A stretch of 39,777 nt of DNA. It comes from Clostridia bacterium. Lineage in GTDB: Bacteria > Bacillota > Clostridia > UMGS1883 > UMGS1540. Made by a program: the position numbers and the translations under genes. The notes below the pieces were generated by a model. The model did not search any database. It was not told the origin of the DNA and saw only the letters and a list, made by a program, of their open reading frames with translations. The DNA lies in contig JAQXGO010000022.1 of the NCBI GenBank assembly GCA_029006755.1, forward strand, positions 1-39,777. The letters are read 5' to 3'. Of the stretch, positions 6,736 through 14,656 are shown piece after piece. Every line of letters begins with the position of its first letter. Position 1 is the stretch's first letter.

Positions 6736-7602
6736 TTATGCTTTTTTATATGCTGCGAAATAAGAGGCGGTTATGATACAGGCAATGGAAACAAAAATCT
6801 TCATATCCGGAATAATCCCGTTGATAAACAAGGTTACGAAAGGCGTAAGGATTGGCTTTATAAAGAATGTAAGGGATGCCATAATGGAACCGCCCTTTTC
6901 GATTGCTTTGAAGTAGGATAAGTAGCCGACACCGGTTACCAAAAAACCAAGATAGCACAGAATGGAAAGTGTTTTAGGCGCAAACGGCAAGGAAATATCA
7001 ACACCCGCAAGGAAAAGAACGACAAGAAGAATGATACTTCCCGTAAAAAATGCACCTGCTGTTTGAATGATTCCGCCATATCTTTTTGAATATTTATTTC
7101 CTAAAATCGTATAAAGACTGAATGCAACTGCAGCAAATACCGCGAGTGCAATGGATGACAAGTTTGTACCCGATGTGAAATCTGCACAGAGAATAGCAAC
7201 ACCGATGATACCAAATGCAAGTGCGATTGTCTTATTCACGGAAAGTCTTTCTTTGTTGAAAAGAAGTGCAAACAGAATCGTGAATATAGAGTTTGCCGAG
7301 AAAATGATTGCAACAAGAGACGGTGAATCGGCAATCTTAACCGAAATCTGCAAGGCGAGCATACTGACACAGACAAACAAAATGCCCAGTAGAGTGATCA
7401 TTCCCAAATCTTTGAGAGTAATATGTATTTTCTCTTTTTTTAATTTTATCATTGCCGGCGGCAACAGCAATAAAGACCCGATAAAAAACCGCCAGAATGT
7501 GATTGCATACGGGTTTACATCGTTGGAAATTAGCTTGCTCACGGGTTCTAATGTGACAAATAGAACGGCTGTCAGCAATGTGTATAGAATACCATTTTTC
7601 AT
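6736..7602 (-). CDS. EamA/DMT-superfamily transporter
   Basis: A 288-aa integral membrane protein with about ten hydrophobic segments arranged as two EamA halves, the layout of the drug/metabolite transporter superfamily. The first half begins GILYTLLTAVLFVTLEPVSK and contains NPYAITFWRFFIGSLLLL. The second begins near SSIALAVFAAVAFSLYTILG and ends GIIPDMKIFVSIACIITASY. The substrate cannot be told. The ribosome site is GGAG, eight bases before ATG. It is a single gene with its own promoter (7627-7655) and a hairpin after it, somewhat AT-richer than the genes beyond 8 kb. Confidence 0.85.
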   Translation of the reverse strand: MKNGILYTLLTAVLFVTLEPVSKLISNDVNPYAITFWRFFIGSLLLLPPAMIKLKKEKIHITLKDLGMITLLGILFVCVSMLALQISVKIADSPSLVAIIFSANSIFTILFALLFNKERLSVNKTIALAFGIIGVAILCADFTSGTNLSSIALAVFAAVAFSLYTILGNKYSKRYGGIIQTAGAFFTGSIILLVVLFLAGVDISLPFAPKTLSILCYLGFLVTGVGYLSYFKAIEKGGSIMASLTFFIKPILTPFVTLFINGIIPDMKIFVSIACIITASYFAAYKKA

Positions 7603-7626
7603 TGTAATCAGCTCCTTATTTCAAGT

Positions 7627-7655
7627 AGTATACTATAATTTTATTGTTTTGTAAA
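7627..7655 (-). promoter_or_regulatory. Promoter of the EamA transporter gene
   Basis: On the minus strand TTTACA, 17 bases, TATACT, about 25 bases upstream of the start. Confidence 0.65.
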
Positions 7656-7744
7656 GAATATAATAAAACACAGCAGCCGTATATTATAATATATAGCGTA
7701 TCAACGCTTACCTTTCCGCCCAAAGAATAAAGGGGGGAACAAAA

Positions 7745-8030
7745 GGAGCCGTAGCAAAATGATGATGAAAAATCTTTTTGCTACGGCTCCTTGGGGCTGG
7801 AGAAAAATCGTGCAGAATGGACAAACTGCGCCAAAGCCGCAGGCTTTGGGTTCCCGAAGGCGTACACAGGTACGTCGAGAGGCGAAGTTTGTTCATAGCA
7901 TAAAGTATTTTTTTTTAAAAATGCATGGTTTAGCGAATTTTCACCCTAACTTTCTGACTCTTATAAGGCATATCCGCATCTTCTCAAGAATCGTGTGCTT
8001 TATGCGGTCTGTGCATTTTTCTACGGCTCC
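7745..8030. repeat. ~287-bp structured repeat with inverted ends, copy A
   Basis: A 286-bp element bounded by GGAGCCGTAGCAAAAT and ATTTTTCTACGGCTCC. The left end is itself a 15-bp perfect hairpin (GGAGCCGTAGCAAAA...TTTTGCTACGGCTCC). Inside are CCAAAGCC-GCA-GGCTTTGG, a GTAC-rich dyad and the conserved text GGTTTAGCGAATTTTCACCC. Copies B and C at 13912-14441 have the reverse orientation. It fills the gap after the glucosaminidase gene and ends 25 bases before that gene's stop side. Open frames inside it look like repeat sequence, not proteins. Confidence 0.88.
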
Positions 8031-8054
8031 CTTTTTTGCGATTTTTCTTTTGTA

Positions 8055-10094
8055 CTATGCAAACACTTGGATGGCATTCATCATGATTTGTGCCACTTCT
8101 GCCCTTGTAGCCGTATGCAAAAGTCCGAGGGTGCCATCACCCATGCCTCTTATAATCTTGTTGTATACAGCCCAATCTGCTGCCGGCTGCATCATTTTAT
8201 CCTTTTTATAATCAGAAAACTGTGCCGCACTGCCTGCCCCGTCCGGCAAATCAGCCCCGATATATTTGGAGAAATTGTACATCGCCTGTATCATCTCACT
8301 GCGACGTATCGGCATTTCCGGCATAAACTCCTCACTTACATCATACGGTAAAATGGCATTGTCATGTGCCCAAGCCACATAGTCATAATACCAACTGTCT
8401 TTTTCCACATCCCGGTAGGGAAGCGATGCTGCATTGTTGCTGATTTTTCCGCCCAAGCTTTCATACATACGGCCTAAAACGGTAAAGAACATAGCCCTTG
8501 TCATTTCGGTATCCGGCGAAAAGGTATTGTCGGTTGTTCCTTTAAAGAGCTTTCGATTCACAACGGCTGTTACAACATCCTTTGCCCAATGGTTTTCCAT
8601 GTCTATAAACTGCCCGGAAAGCACCCGAACCGCCACTGCAGCCATTCCGCCGCCGGACGTAAAGGCACGTATAACAGCATATCCCGCCTTCTTTGCCTGC
8701 ACAATGCCGTCTGCACTGACCTCCACGGCCGTATAATTCTCGTTCTCCCAATACAGCGTACCGCTGCCCTTGGAAAAGCTGGGTGATAACGAAACGCTTT
8801 CCCCTGCTTTGAGTGTGATACTCTCATTTAGTCTTATATAGTCGGCACACACAAAGCCTTGCACTGATCCGCTTTGCACCTGATACCAATACGGATTCTT
8901 TAAAAGCTGTATGCGATCTGTTGTATCGGTTCGTATGCCGGACAAAATAGTGCAGTCATTTCCTCCGGTCAGCCGACCAACCACCTCATACGCAGTAGAA
9001 GGGCCGCTTCGAATATTCACGCCGTCCCCGGTGCATGTCCCCGTTTGCTGTCCTGCCCCATCAAACACCACCTTGGTATTGCTTGCAGGTATATCCGAAA
9101 AGGTCGGAATATAAAACACCTTTGCATCCTGCAGTGTCCCCCCCGTGCGATACCCCTCGTATGTGGAAAGGGCCTGCCCGGCGGCACCGTAAATACTCGT
9201 CATATATTGATGTGAATACTTTGTGTACCCACTATCCGGCGAAATGTTAAAGCGTTCAAAATACAGCGTGTTCTGCCCTTTGGAGATATATAGGCTACCC
9301 AGCCATACCGCGCCGTTTATAATAGATTTCTCCGGTGTTGTCCACGGGCGGCCATAAGATGAACCTAAGCTTGCCCAGTTAAGACCATTTGAAATAGGAT
9401 CTGCCCCATCATTGGCCCCTATATTATAGAAGTTATAAATCCCCTTATAATTGCCGTACGTACCGGTCACACTGCCGCTTGGCGTAGTGCCGATTTCTGA
9501 GCGGATTTTAGCAGCCAGGTAATAAGGGCTGACCGCACTTGCCTCTGCCGCCTCCATAATCACATCGGCATATGTTTTTTCCGTTTCGATCCTCTCTCCG
9601 GTGTCGGTAACATAGGAAATCAGCGTTTTATGCATAAACGTTCCGTCTAAAATCAGCTCCACCCCTTCCTTTGTATGATACTTTTCATCATACGAAAGGG
9701 CTTCAAACATAAAGATATAGCTTTCGGATAGAAAATTTCCCGGATTCAAGAAATAATCCACAATCGGCGCAGAAGCCGCATGCCATACCGATGCATCATG
9801 GTAGGTATAGGTCCCGGTTGCCGGGTTATAATGCCCCTCATTATGGGCTCGCAGAAGCGGACTATAATACTTTTCCACCAAGCTCTTTTTTCCTGTTTCT
9901 GCCGCCACCACGTCCTGAAACGAAAGCCCTGTCGGCACAGCAACAAATACCCACTCCGGGTACTTTTCATGCAGTGCGCGGAGCTTCGTCTGCCAAGCAG
10001 ACGGAAAGGCTGTAATCTCACTATCATAGTCTGCTGCTGCAGGAATCTGCAACAGGCACAGCAAGCACAATAGTGCAAGAATTCTTTTTATCAT
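8055..10094 (-). CDS. Secreted SLH-anchored N-acetylglucosaminidase (glucosaminidase-SH3-Big2-like-SLH x3)
   Basis: A 679-aa exported cell-wall hydrolase. Residues 1-21 are a signal peptide ending AAA. Residues ~170-310 form a LytB/AtlA-type endo-beta-N-acetylglucosaminidase domain, with the likely catalytic glutamate E200 in KIRSEIGTTPSG and the typical GIYNFYNIGA. Residues ~354-421 are a bacterial SH3 domain (GDGVNIRSGPSTAYEVVGRL). Residues ~424-493 look like a Big2-type immunoglobulin fold. Residues ~495-679 hold three SLH motifs (FIDMENHWAKDVV, FSPDTEMTRAMFFTVLGRM, TATRAEVAQIMMNAI) that should bind a secondary cell-wall polymer. It is monocistronic with its own promoter (10179-10207), and repeat copy A lies at its 3' end. 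Confidence 0.9.
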   Translation of the reverse strand: MIKRILALLCLLCLLQIPAAADYDSEITAFPSAWQTKLRALHEKYPEWVFVAVPTGLSFQDVVAAETGKKSLVEKYYSPLLRAHNEGHYNPATGTYTYHDASVWHAASAPIVDYFLNPGNFLSESYIFMFEALSYDEKYHTKEGVELILDGTFMHKTLISYVTDTGERIETEKTYADVIMEAAEASAVSPYYLAAKIRSEIGTTPSGSVTGTYGNYKGIYNFYNIGANDGADPISNGLNWASLGSSYGRPWTTPEKSIINGAVWLGSLYISKGQNTLYFERFNISPDSGYTKYSHQYMTSIYGAAGQALSTYEGYRTGGTLQDAKVFYIPTFSDIPASNTKVVFDGAGQQTGTCTGDGVNIRSGPSTAYEVVGRLTGGNDCTILSGIRTDTTDRIQLLKNPYWYQVQSGSVQGFVCADYIRLNESITLKAGESVSLSPSFSKGSGTLYWENENYTAVEVSADGIVQAKKAGYAVIRAFTSGGGMAAVAVRVLSGQFIDMENHWAKDVVTAVVNRKLFKGTTDNTFSPDTEMTRAMFFTVLGRMYESLGGKISNNAASLPYRDVEKDSWYYDYVAWAHDNAILPYDVSEEFMPEMPIRRSEMIQAMYNFSKYIGADLPDGAGSAAQFSDYKKDKMMQPAADWAVYNKIIRGMGDGTLGLLHTATRAEVAQIMMNAIQVFA

Positions 10095-10178
10095 ATGTAT
10101 CGCTTCCCCATTCGGTAGTCTTCGTTATGTAGCACAGATGACCATTTTCTCTGTTTCATGCATTTCGATTCCCTTTTA

Positions 10179-10207
10179 ATAATAGCCCATTTTTTAGGCA
10201 AAGTCAA
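10179..10207 (-). promoter_or_regulatory. Promoter of the SLH glucosaminidase gene
   Basis: On the minus strand TTGACT, 17 bases, TATTAT. It is back to back with the acpP promoter, leaving about 30 bases between the two -35 boxes. Confidence 0.75.
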
Positions 10208-10236
10208 GGGATATTTGCTGGCAATATAAAAAATCC

Positions 10237-10265
10237 TTGCATTTTTATGCAGAATGTTCTATAAT
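10237..10265 (+). promoter_or_regulatory. Promoter of the acpP-rnc operon
   Basis: TTGCAT, 17 bases, TATAAT, ending 58 bases before acpP ATG. Confidence 0.8.
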
Positions 10266-10323
10266 GGATATGTTGTGAATAAATGTGTTTCAACTAACAG
10301 ATTAAAGAAAGGATAGATAAACC

Positions 10324-10551
10324 ATGATTTTTGAAAAAGTTGCTGAAATCATTGCAGACCAGATCGGTGTCGATGCTGCAAGCATTACTGAAGAAGATTC
10401 CTTTATTGATACACTGGGAGCAGATTCTCTGGATATTGTAGAACTCATTATGTCCTTTGAAGATGAGTTTTCTCTGTCTATTTCCGATGAAGATGCCGAA
10501 AACATTCGTACAGTAGGTGATGTTGTTGCCTACATCAAAGCCAATGCCTGA
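10324..10551 (+). CDS. acpP: Acyl carrier protein
   Basis: A 75-aa acidic protein of the size and sequence of fatty-acid-synthesis ACP. Serine 35 in [10 protein letters not shown] is the site for 4'-phosphopantetheine. The ribosome site AAAGGATAG precedes ATG. It is the first gene of the operon with rnc, the common arrangement in Firmicutes, though the fab genes usually upstream are absent here. Its last codons overlap the next start in ATGCCTGA. Confidence 0.96.
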   Translation: MIFEKVAEIIADQIGVDAASITEEDSFIDTLGADSLDIVELIMSFEDEFSLSISDEDAENIRTVGDVVAYIKANA

Positions 10552-11224
10552 TACAATCGCCTACATTGGGCAAATTACCGGACATAACTTTCATAATGCG
10601 TCACTGATTTTAGAGGCACTGACACACAGTTCCTATGCTACGGAAAAGGGTTGCATTTGTAACGAGCGATTAGAGTTTTTAGGTGATTCCATTCTCAGCA
10701 TCATTGTAAGCGACTATCTTTTTCATCATAAGCCTACATTGCCGGAAGGGGAAATGACCCGTGTGCGTGCCGCTGTGGTTTGTGAACGCACGCTTGCAAA
10801 GTGTGCGCGGGAAATCCGGCTTGGCAGTGTCCTTCGATTGGGGCATGGCGAAGCACGAAGCGGCGGTGCTGATAGGGACTCCGTTTTGGCTGATGCTACG
10901 GAGGCGGTCATTGCTGCACTCTATTTAGACGGCGGCTATATTGTGGCAAAAACGTGGGTACTCTCCCTTTTAAAAGAATCGATTGCCGCTGCGCTCTCCG
11001 TGCATGAAAGCCGTGACGCGAAAACGGCCTTGCAGGAACGGTTTCAAGGGAAAAATGCCGTTTTGCCTGTATACACCGTTTTAGAGGAATCCGGCCCCGC
11101 CCATAACAGATTTTATCAAGTCGCAGTTGCCGTAGGCGAGAAAACGCTCGGCATAGGACAAGGAAGAAGCAAAAAGCTTGCGGAGCAGGCCGCTGCAAAG
11201 GCTGCATTGGAGACACTGCAATGA
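10544..11224 (+). CDS. rnc: Ribonuclease III
   Basis: A 226-aa double-strand-specific endoribonuclease that matures rRNA and cleaves structured RNAs. The signature [12 protein letters not shown] (residues 40-51) carries E44 and D48. The second acidic pair is D117 and E120 in [18 protein letters not shown] double-stranded RNA-binding domain fills ~150-226 ([13 protein letters not shown] to [16 protein letters not shown]). The ATG at 10544 overlaps the acpP stop and gives a normal family N-terminus; an upstream in-frame start at 10517 would lie inside acpP. The stop overlaps the next gene by four bases, so translation is probably coupled. Confidence 0.95.
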   Translation: MPDTIAYIGQITGHNFHNASLILEALTHSSYATEKGCICNERLEFLGDSILSIIVSDYLFHHKPTLPEGEMTRVRAAVVCERTLAKCAREIRLGSVLRLGHGEARSGGADRDSVLADATEAVIAALYLDGGYIVAKTWVLSLLKESIAAALSVHESRDAKTALQERFQGKNAVLPVYTVLEESGPAHNRFYQVAVAVGEKTLGIGQGRSKKLAEQAAAKAALETLQ

Positions 11225-12201
11225 AAACCCATATGAATGTACCCATTTTTATTCCACATTTGGGATGTCCGCATAGCTGTGTGTTTTGCAATCAACACTC
11301 TGTCACGCATATTCAAGCGGCACCCTCTCCGGAGAGTGTCGCTCTTTATATTCAAAAATGTCTTGCCAATAAAGGGAACCGTACTGCGGAAGTTGCCTTT
11401 TTCGGCGGAAGCTTTACCGGTCTGCCCCTTTCCACGCAGGCCGCCTATCTTGCGGCGGCGGCTCCTTTTGCCGCCAGGGGAGAAATAACCGGAATTCGCC
11501 TTTCCACGCGGCCGGATTTCATCTCTTCTAATATATTGGATTTTTTACGGGAACACTATGTGAAGCATATTGAGCTCGGCGCGCAATCCATGTGCGATGC
11601 TGTTTTAACAGCCTGCGGGCGAGGCCATACGGCAGCAGATACTGTGCGTGCATCTGCCCTGATTTTAGAAAAAGGATTTGTTTTAGGACTACAGATGATG
11701 ACCGGACTGCCGGGAAGTACCCCGGCGCACGAGGCGGATACCGCCCGTGCTTTTGTCCGGCTTGGCGCTACGGAGGCAAGAATCTACCCCACCGTCGTAT
11801 TTCGCGATACCGCGTTATATACGAGCATGCAAAAGGGTCAATATGTACCGCAGACCGTCGAGGAGGCTGTTTCTGCTGCAGCAGAAGCATTGTTTATTTT
11901 AGAAAGCGGCGGCGTACACGTTTTACGCATTGGCTTACAGGAAACCGAAACGCTGGGCGGCACCATTGCAGGAGGTGCTTATCATCCGGCTATCGGCGAA
12001 TTGATTCGTGCGCGCAGGTGGCGCATACAGATGGAACAAGCAGTTGCCGCTTGCAATGCTTCTGCCGTAACCATCACCTTTCCGGCGCATTTACACTCCC
12101 AAATTGTGGGGCAACATCGAGAGAACATATGCTACTTGGAAGAAAAATATAAGGTAAAGCTACGGCTTGTTCCGGGCAAAACCTTTTCTGTGGAGGGATA
12201 A
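11221..12201 (+). CDS. Radical SAM protein, Elp3-like
   Basis: A 326-aa protein with the radical SAM cluster motif CPHSCVFC (C16, C20, C23), the FFGGSFTGLP stretch and LSTRPDFIS, typical of the Elp3-like clostridial proteins encoded beside rnc. It lacks the C-terminal GNAT acetyltransferase domain of full Elp3. The N-terminal HxNVPIFIPHLGCPH text agrees with this subfamily. Its substrate is unknown; a tRNA or RNA-linked role is a guess from family and context. It starts in an ATGA overlap with rnc and is followed two bases later by the HAD gene. Confidence 0.85.
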   Translation: MKTHMNVPIFIPHLGCPHSCVFCNQHSVTHIQAAPSPESVALYIQKCLANKGNRTAEVAFFGGSFTGLPLSTQAAYLAAAAPFAARGEITGIRLSTRPDFISSNILDFLREHYVKHIELGAQSMCDAVLTACGRGHTAADTVRASALILEKGFVLGLQMMTGLPGSTPAHEADTARAFVRLGATEARIYPTVVFRDTALYTSMQKGQYVPQTVEEAVSAAAEALFILESGGVHVLRIGLQETETLGGTIAGGAYHPAIGELIRARRWRIQMEQAVAACNASAVTITFPAHLHSQIVGQHRENICYLEEKYKVKLRLVPGKTFSVEG

Positions 12202-12202
12202 T

Positions 12203-13006
12203 ATGAATATACCGATTTCAACCGATTTAAGCAAAATCCGCGAAAAAAAGGGATTTATATGCGACATGGACGGCGTTATCTATCACGGCAGCCGTCTTTT
12301 AGATGGCGTACAAGACTTTGTGGATTGGCTGCAACGGGAAAATAAGCATTTTCTGTTTTTAACGAATAGCAGTGAACGCTCTCCAAAGGAGCTCAGTCTC
12401 AAGCTTTCACGCTTAGGGCTTACGATAGACCCTTCTCATTTTTATACCAGCGCACTGGCGACGGCCTCATTCCTGTCCAGTCAATGTCCCGGTGGCAGTG
12501 CCTATGTAATTGGGGAGCCGGGACTAACTGGCGCATTATACGATGCCGGTATTATGATGAATGACTATAATCCGGACTATGTGGTCGTGGGCGAAAGCCG
12601 TTCGTATAGTTACGAGAAAATTGAGCACGCTATCCACCTTGTCCTAAACGGCGCACGCCTTATTGGCACAAATACCGATATTACCGGTCCTTCCGAACGC
12701 GGTATTCTGCCGGCCTGCCGCGCCCTTATCGCACCGATTGAAATGGCAACCGGCCGAAACGCCTATTATATCGGCAAACCCAACCCGATTATTATGCGGC
12801 ATGCCATGCGCCGCATCGGTCTATGTCGCGAAGAAACGGCGATCATTGGTGATCGTATGGATACGGACATTGTTTCAGGCATCCAGACGGAAATCGATAC
12901 CATTTTGGTTTTAAGCGGCGTAACCGGCGAAAAAGAGCTTATGGAAATGCCGTATAAGCCGAATTACATTCTTCCCGGTGTAGGGCACATTCCTCCGCTG
13001 CAATGA
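12203..13006 (+). CDS. HAD-superfamily IIA hydrolase (NagD-like)
   Basis: A 267-aa cytosolic phosphatase. The first HAD motif is FICDMDGVIYHG (nucleophile D21, D23). LFLTNSSERSPKEL is the second, and the late IGKPNPIIM and IIGDRMDTDIVSGI supply the lysine and acidic residues. The cap position is of the C2 (NagD/p-nitrophenylphosphatase) type. ATG at 12203 follows GGAGGG at a good distance; a longer reading from 12167 would overlap the radical SAM gene. The stop overlaps the next start (ATGA). The physiological sugar or nucleotide phosphate is not predictable. Confidence 0.9.
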   Translation: MNIPISTDLSKIREKKGFICDMDGVIYHGSRLLDGVQDFVDWLQRENKHFLFLTNSSERSPKELSLKLSRLGLTIDPSHFYTSALATASFLSSQCPGGSAYVIGEPGLTGALYDAGIMMNDYNPDYVVVGESRSYSYEKIEHAIHLVLNGARLIGTNTDITGPSERGILPACRALIAPIEMATGRNAYYIGKPNPIIMRHAMRRIGLCREETAIIGDRMDTDIVSGIQTEIDTILVLSGVTGEKELMEMPYKPNYILPGVGHIPPLQ

Positions 13007-13884
13007 ACCTTTTTACCGCCGGCAAGAACGATGACGGGTGTCGAGTAGATGCTTTTTTGCGGCGAATGATGCCGGATGCGCCGCAAAGCCTGATTTATAA
13101 ATATATCCGCACAAACAAGGTTAAGCTGAACGGCAAAAAGCCTAAGCCGGAAACCATTATAGCGGCCGGGGATGAAATAAAATATTTCGGGGATGCTGCA
13201 CTTCTTTCCCAAAAGACATCTGCTCCAATGAAGGCCACTATGCCAAAAGTTTTGTATGAAGACGAAAACATTGTTCTTTTATACAAGCCGGCCGGTGTTG
13301 CTTGTCAACCGGATCGCGTGCGTACGAAGGACACAATGGTAGATCGCCTGCGTTGGTATCTTTACCAAAGCGGCGCCTTTCAACCGGAAGGAGAACACGG
13401 TTTTGCACCTGCCCTTTGCAATCGGTTGGACGTAAACACGCGTGGCATTGTCATTGGTGCAAAAAACATGGCCGCCCTTCGCGAAATGAATGCGCGGATC
13501 AAGCAGGGGGAAGTACGGAAGTTTTACCTGTGCCGCGTTGTGGGCAAACCGCCAAAGGCACAGGGCGTTATTCGCACCCATTTGCAAAAGGATGCAAAAA
13601 CCAACATCAGCCGTGTGTCTGATACCGGAAAATATGCAGAAACACAGTATCGCCTTCTATCTTCGGATGCAGAAAGCAGTCTTTTGGAAATCGAGCTCAT
13701 TACCGGGCGTTCGCACCAAATTCGCGTGCACATGCAAAGCCTGGGTTGCCCCATAGTCGGCGATCCGAAATACGGCAAGGGTGGCAAGGGGCAAGATTTA
13801 TTTGCCTATAAATTGCAGTTTGCTTTTCAAACACCATCTGTTATTTTGCGTGCGGTAAGTGGAAAAACATTTGTCGCACCCTGA
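13003..13884 (+). CDS. RluA-family pseudouridine synthase
   Basis: A 293-aa enzyme with an N-terminal S4-like RNA-binding part (VDAFLRRMMPDAPQSLIYK, then KVKLNGKK) and a RluA catalytic domain. The catalytic aspartate is D143 in NRLDVNTRGIVI. IVLLYKPAGVACQPD and LITGRSHQIRVHM are family hallmarks. It converts uridine to pseudouridine in rRNA or tRNA; the target site is uncertain. It is the last gene of the acpP operon, overlapping the HAD gene by four bases. The structured repeat copy B starts 27 bases after its stop. Confidence 0.92.
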   Translation: MNLFTAGKNDDGCRVDAFLRRMMPDAPQSLIYKYIRTNKVKLNGKKPKPETIIAAGDEIKYFGDAALLSQKTSAPMKATMPKVLYEDENIVLLYKPAGVACQPDRVRTKDTMVDRLRWYLYQSGAFQPEGEHGFAPALCNRLDVNTRGIVIGAKNMAALREMNARIKQGEVRKFYLCRVVGKPPKAQGVIRTHLQKDAKTNISRVSDTGKYAETQYRLLSSDAESSLLEIELITGRSHQIRVHMQSLGCPIVGDPKYGKGGKGQDLFAYKLQFAFQTPSVILRAVSGKTFVAP

Positions 13885-13911
13885 CAAAAACATTTATTAT
13901 CGGCACAAAAA

Positions 13912-14153
13912 GGTGCCGTAGAAAAATGCACAGACCGCATGACGCATATGATTCTTGCGCATATGCGGATCAGCCTTATAAGAGTCAAACAGTTAGGGTG
14001 GAAATTCGCTAAACCATGGCATTTCTTAAAATAAAATGCTTTATGCTATGAACAAACTTCGCCTCTCGACGTACCTGTGTACGCCTTCGGGAACCCAAAG
14101 CCTGCGGCTTTGGCGCAGTTTGTCCATTCTGCACTATTTTTCTCCGGCCCCAA
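13912..14153. repeat. Structured repeat, copy B (partial)
   Basis: This copy has the opposite orientation to copy A. It starts GGTGCCGTAGAAAAATGCACAG and runs through TTCGCTAAACCATGG, CTCGACGTACCTGTGTACG and GCCTGCGGCTTTGGCGC to CCCCAAGGGG. It is about 242 bp and lacks the terminal hairpin. Copy C follows in tandem with the same sequence order. Differences are mostly single bases. Confidence 0.85.
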
Positions 14154-14441
14154 GGGGCCGTAGCAAAATGCACAGACCGCATAAAGCATACGATTCTTGC
14201 AAATAAGAGAATAAGCCATATAAGAGTCAAAAAGTTAGGATGGAAATTCGCTAAACCATGCATTTCTTAAAATAAAAATGCTTTATGCTATGAACAAACT
14301 TCGCCTCTCGACGTACCTATGTACGCCTTCGGGAACCCAAAGCCTACGGCTTTGGCGCAGTTTGTCCATTCTGCACGATTTTTCTTCAGACCCAAGGGGC
14401 CGCAGCAAAGAGATTTTTCATCATCATTTTGCTACGGCTCC
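14154..14441. repeat. Structured repeat, copy C (full length)
   Basis: A 288-bp full-length copy in tandem with B, beginning GGGGCCGTAGCAAAATGCAC and ending TTTTGCTACGGCTCC with the terminal hairpin. It is very similar to the reverse complement of copy A (7745-8030). It lies in the convergent gap between rluA and the SLH protein gene. Confidence 0.87.
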
Positions 14442-14585
14442 TTTTTATGGCAGGGAAAGTTTCGCATTTGGAGTATGCGAGAGTCTTTTCAGAGAAGGCG
14501 GAGCCAACCGCGATGCTATCTCCCCCGAAAGGCTTAGGGCGAAAAATAGAGGGATTCGGCACGATTTGCCGCGCGAGACAGAAAG
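14442..14585. other. Gene-free stretch between repeat C and the SLH gene terminator
   Basis: About 145 bases with no gene I can support. The text (for example GGTTGGCTCCGCCTTCTCTG on the minus strand) is GC-rich and has the style of an interspersed repeat, but no second copy occurs in this window. Confidence 0.4.
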
Positions 14586-14628
14586 AAAAAAATATGCAGG
14601 TTCCTATTTTGGAAACCTGCATATTTTG
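14586..14628 (-). terminator. Rho-independent terminator of the SLH protein gene
   Basis: On the minus strand, a long stem AATATGCAGGTTTCC/GGAACCTGCATATT is followed by TTTTTTC. It lies ~30 bases after the stop codon at 14657. Confidence 0.88.
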
Positions 14629-14656
14629 TTTGCAATTTACATTCCGTGTATTGCGT

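Noticed and set aside
7759-8211. 150-codon frame starting inside repeat copy A, and similar frames in copies B and C
   Set aside because: They are translations of the structured repeat, run antisense into real genes and differ among copies by frameshift-type changes.
13900-13920. CGGCAC/GTGCCG hairpin as a classical terminator for rluA
   Set aside because: The stem is only six pairs with no T-tract; it is the edge of repeat copy B.
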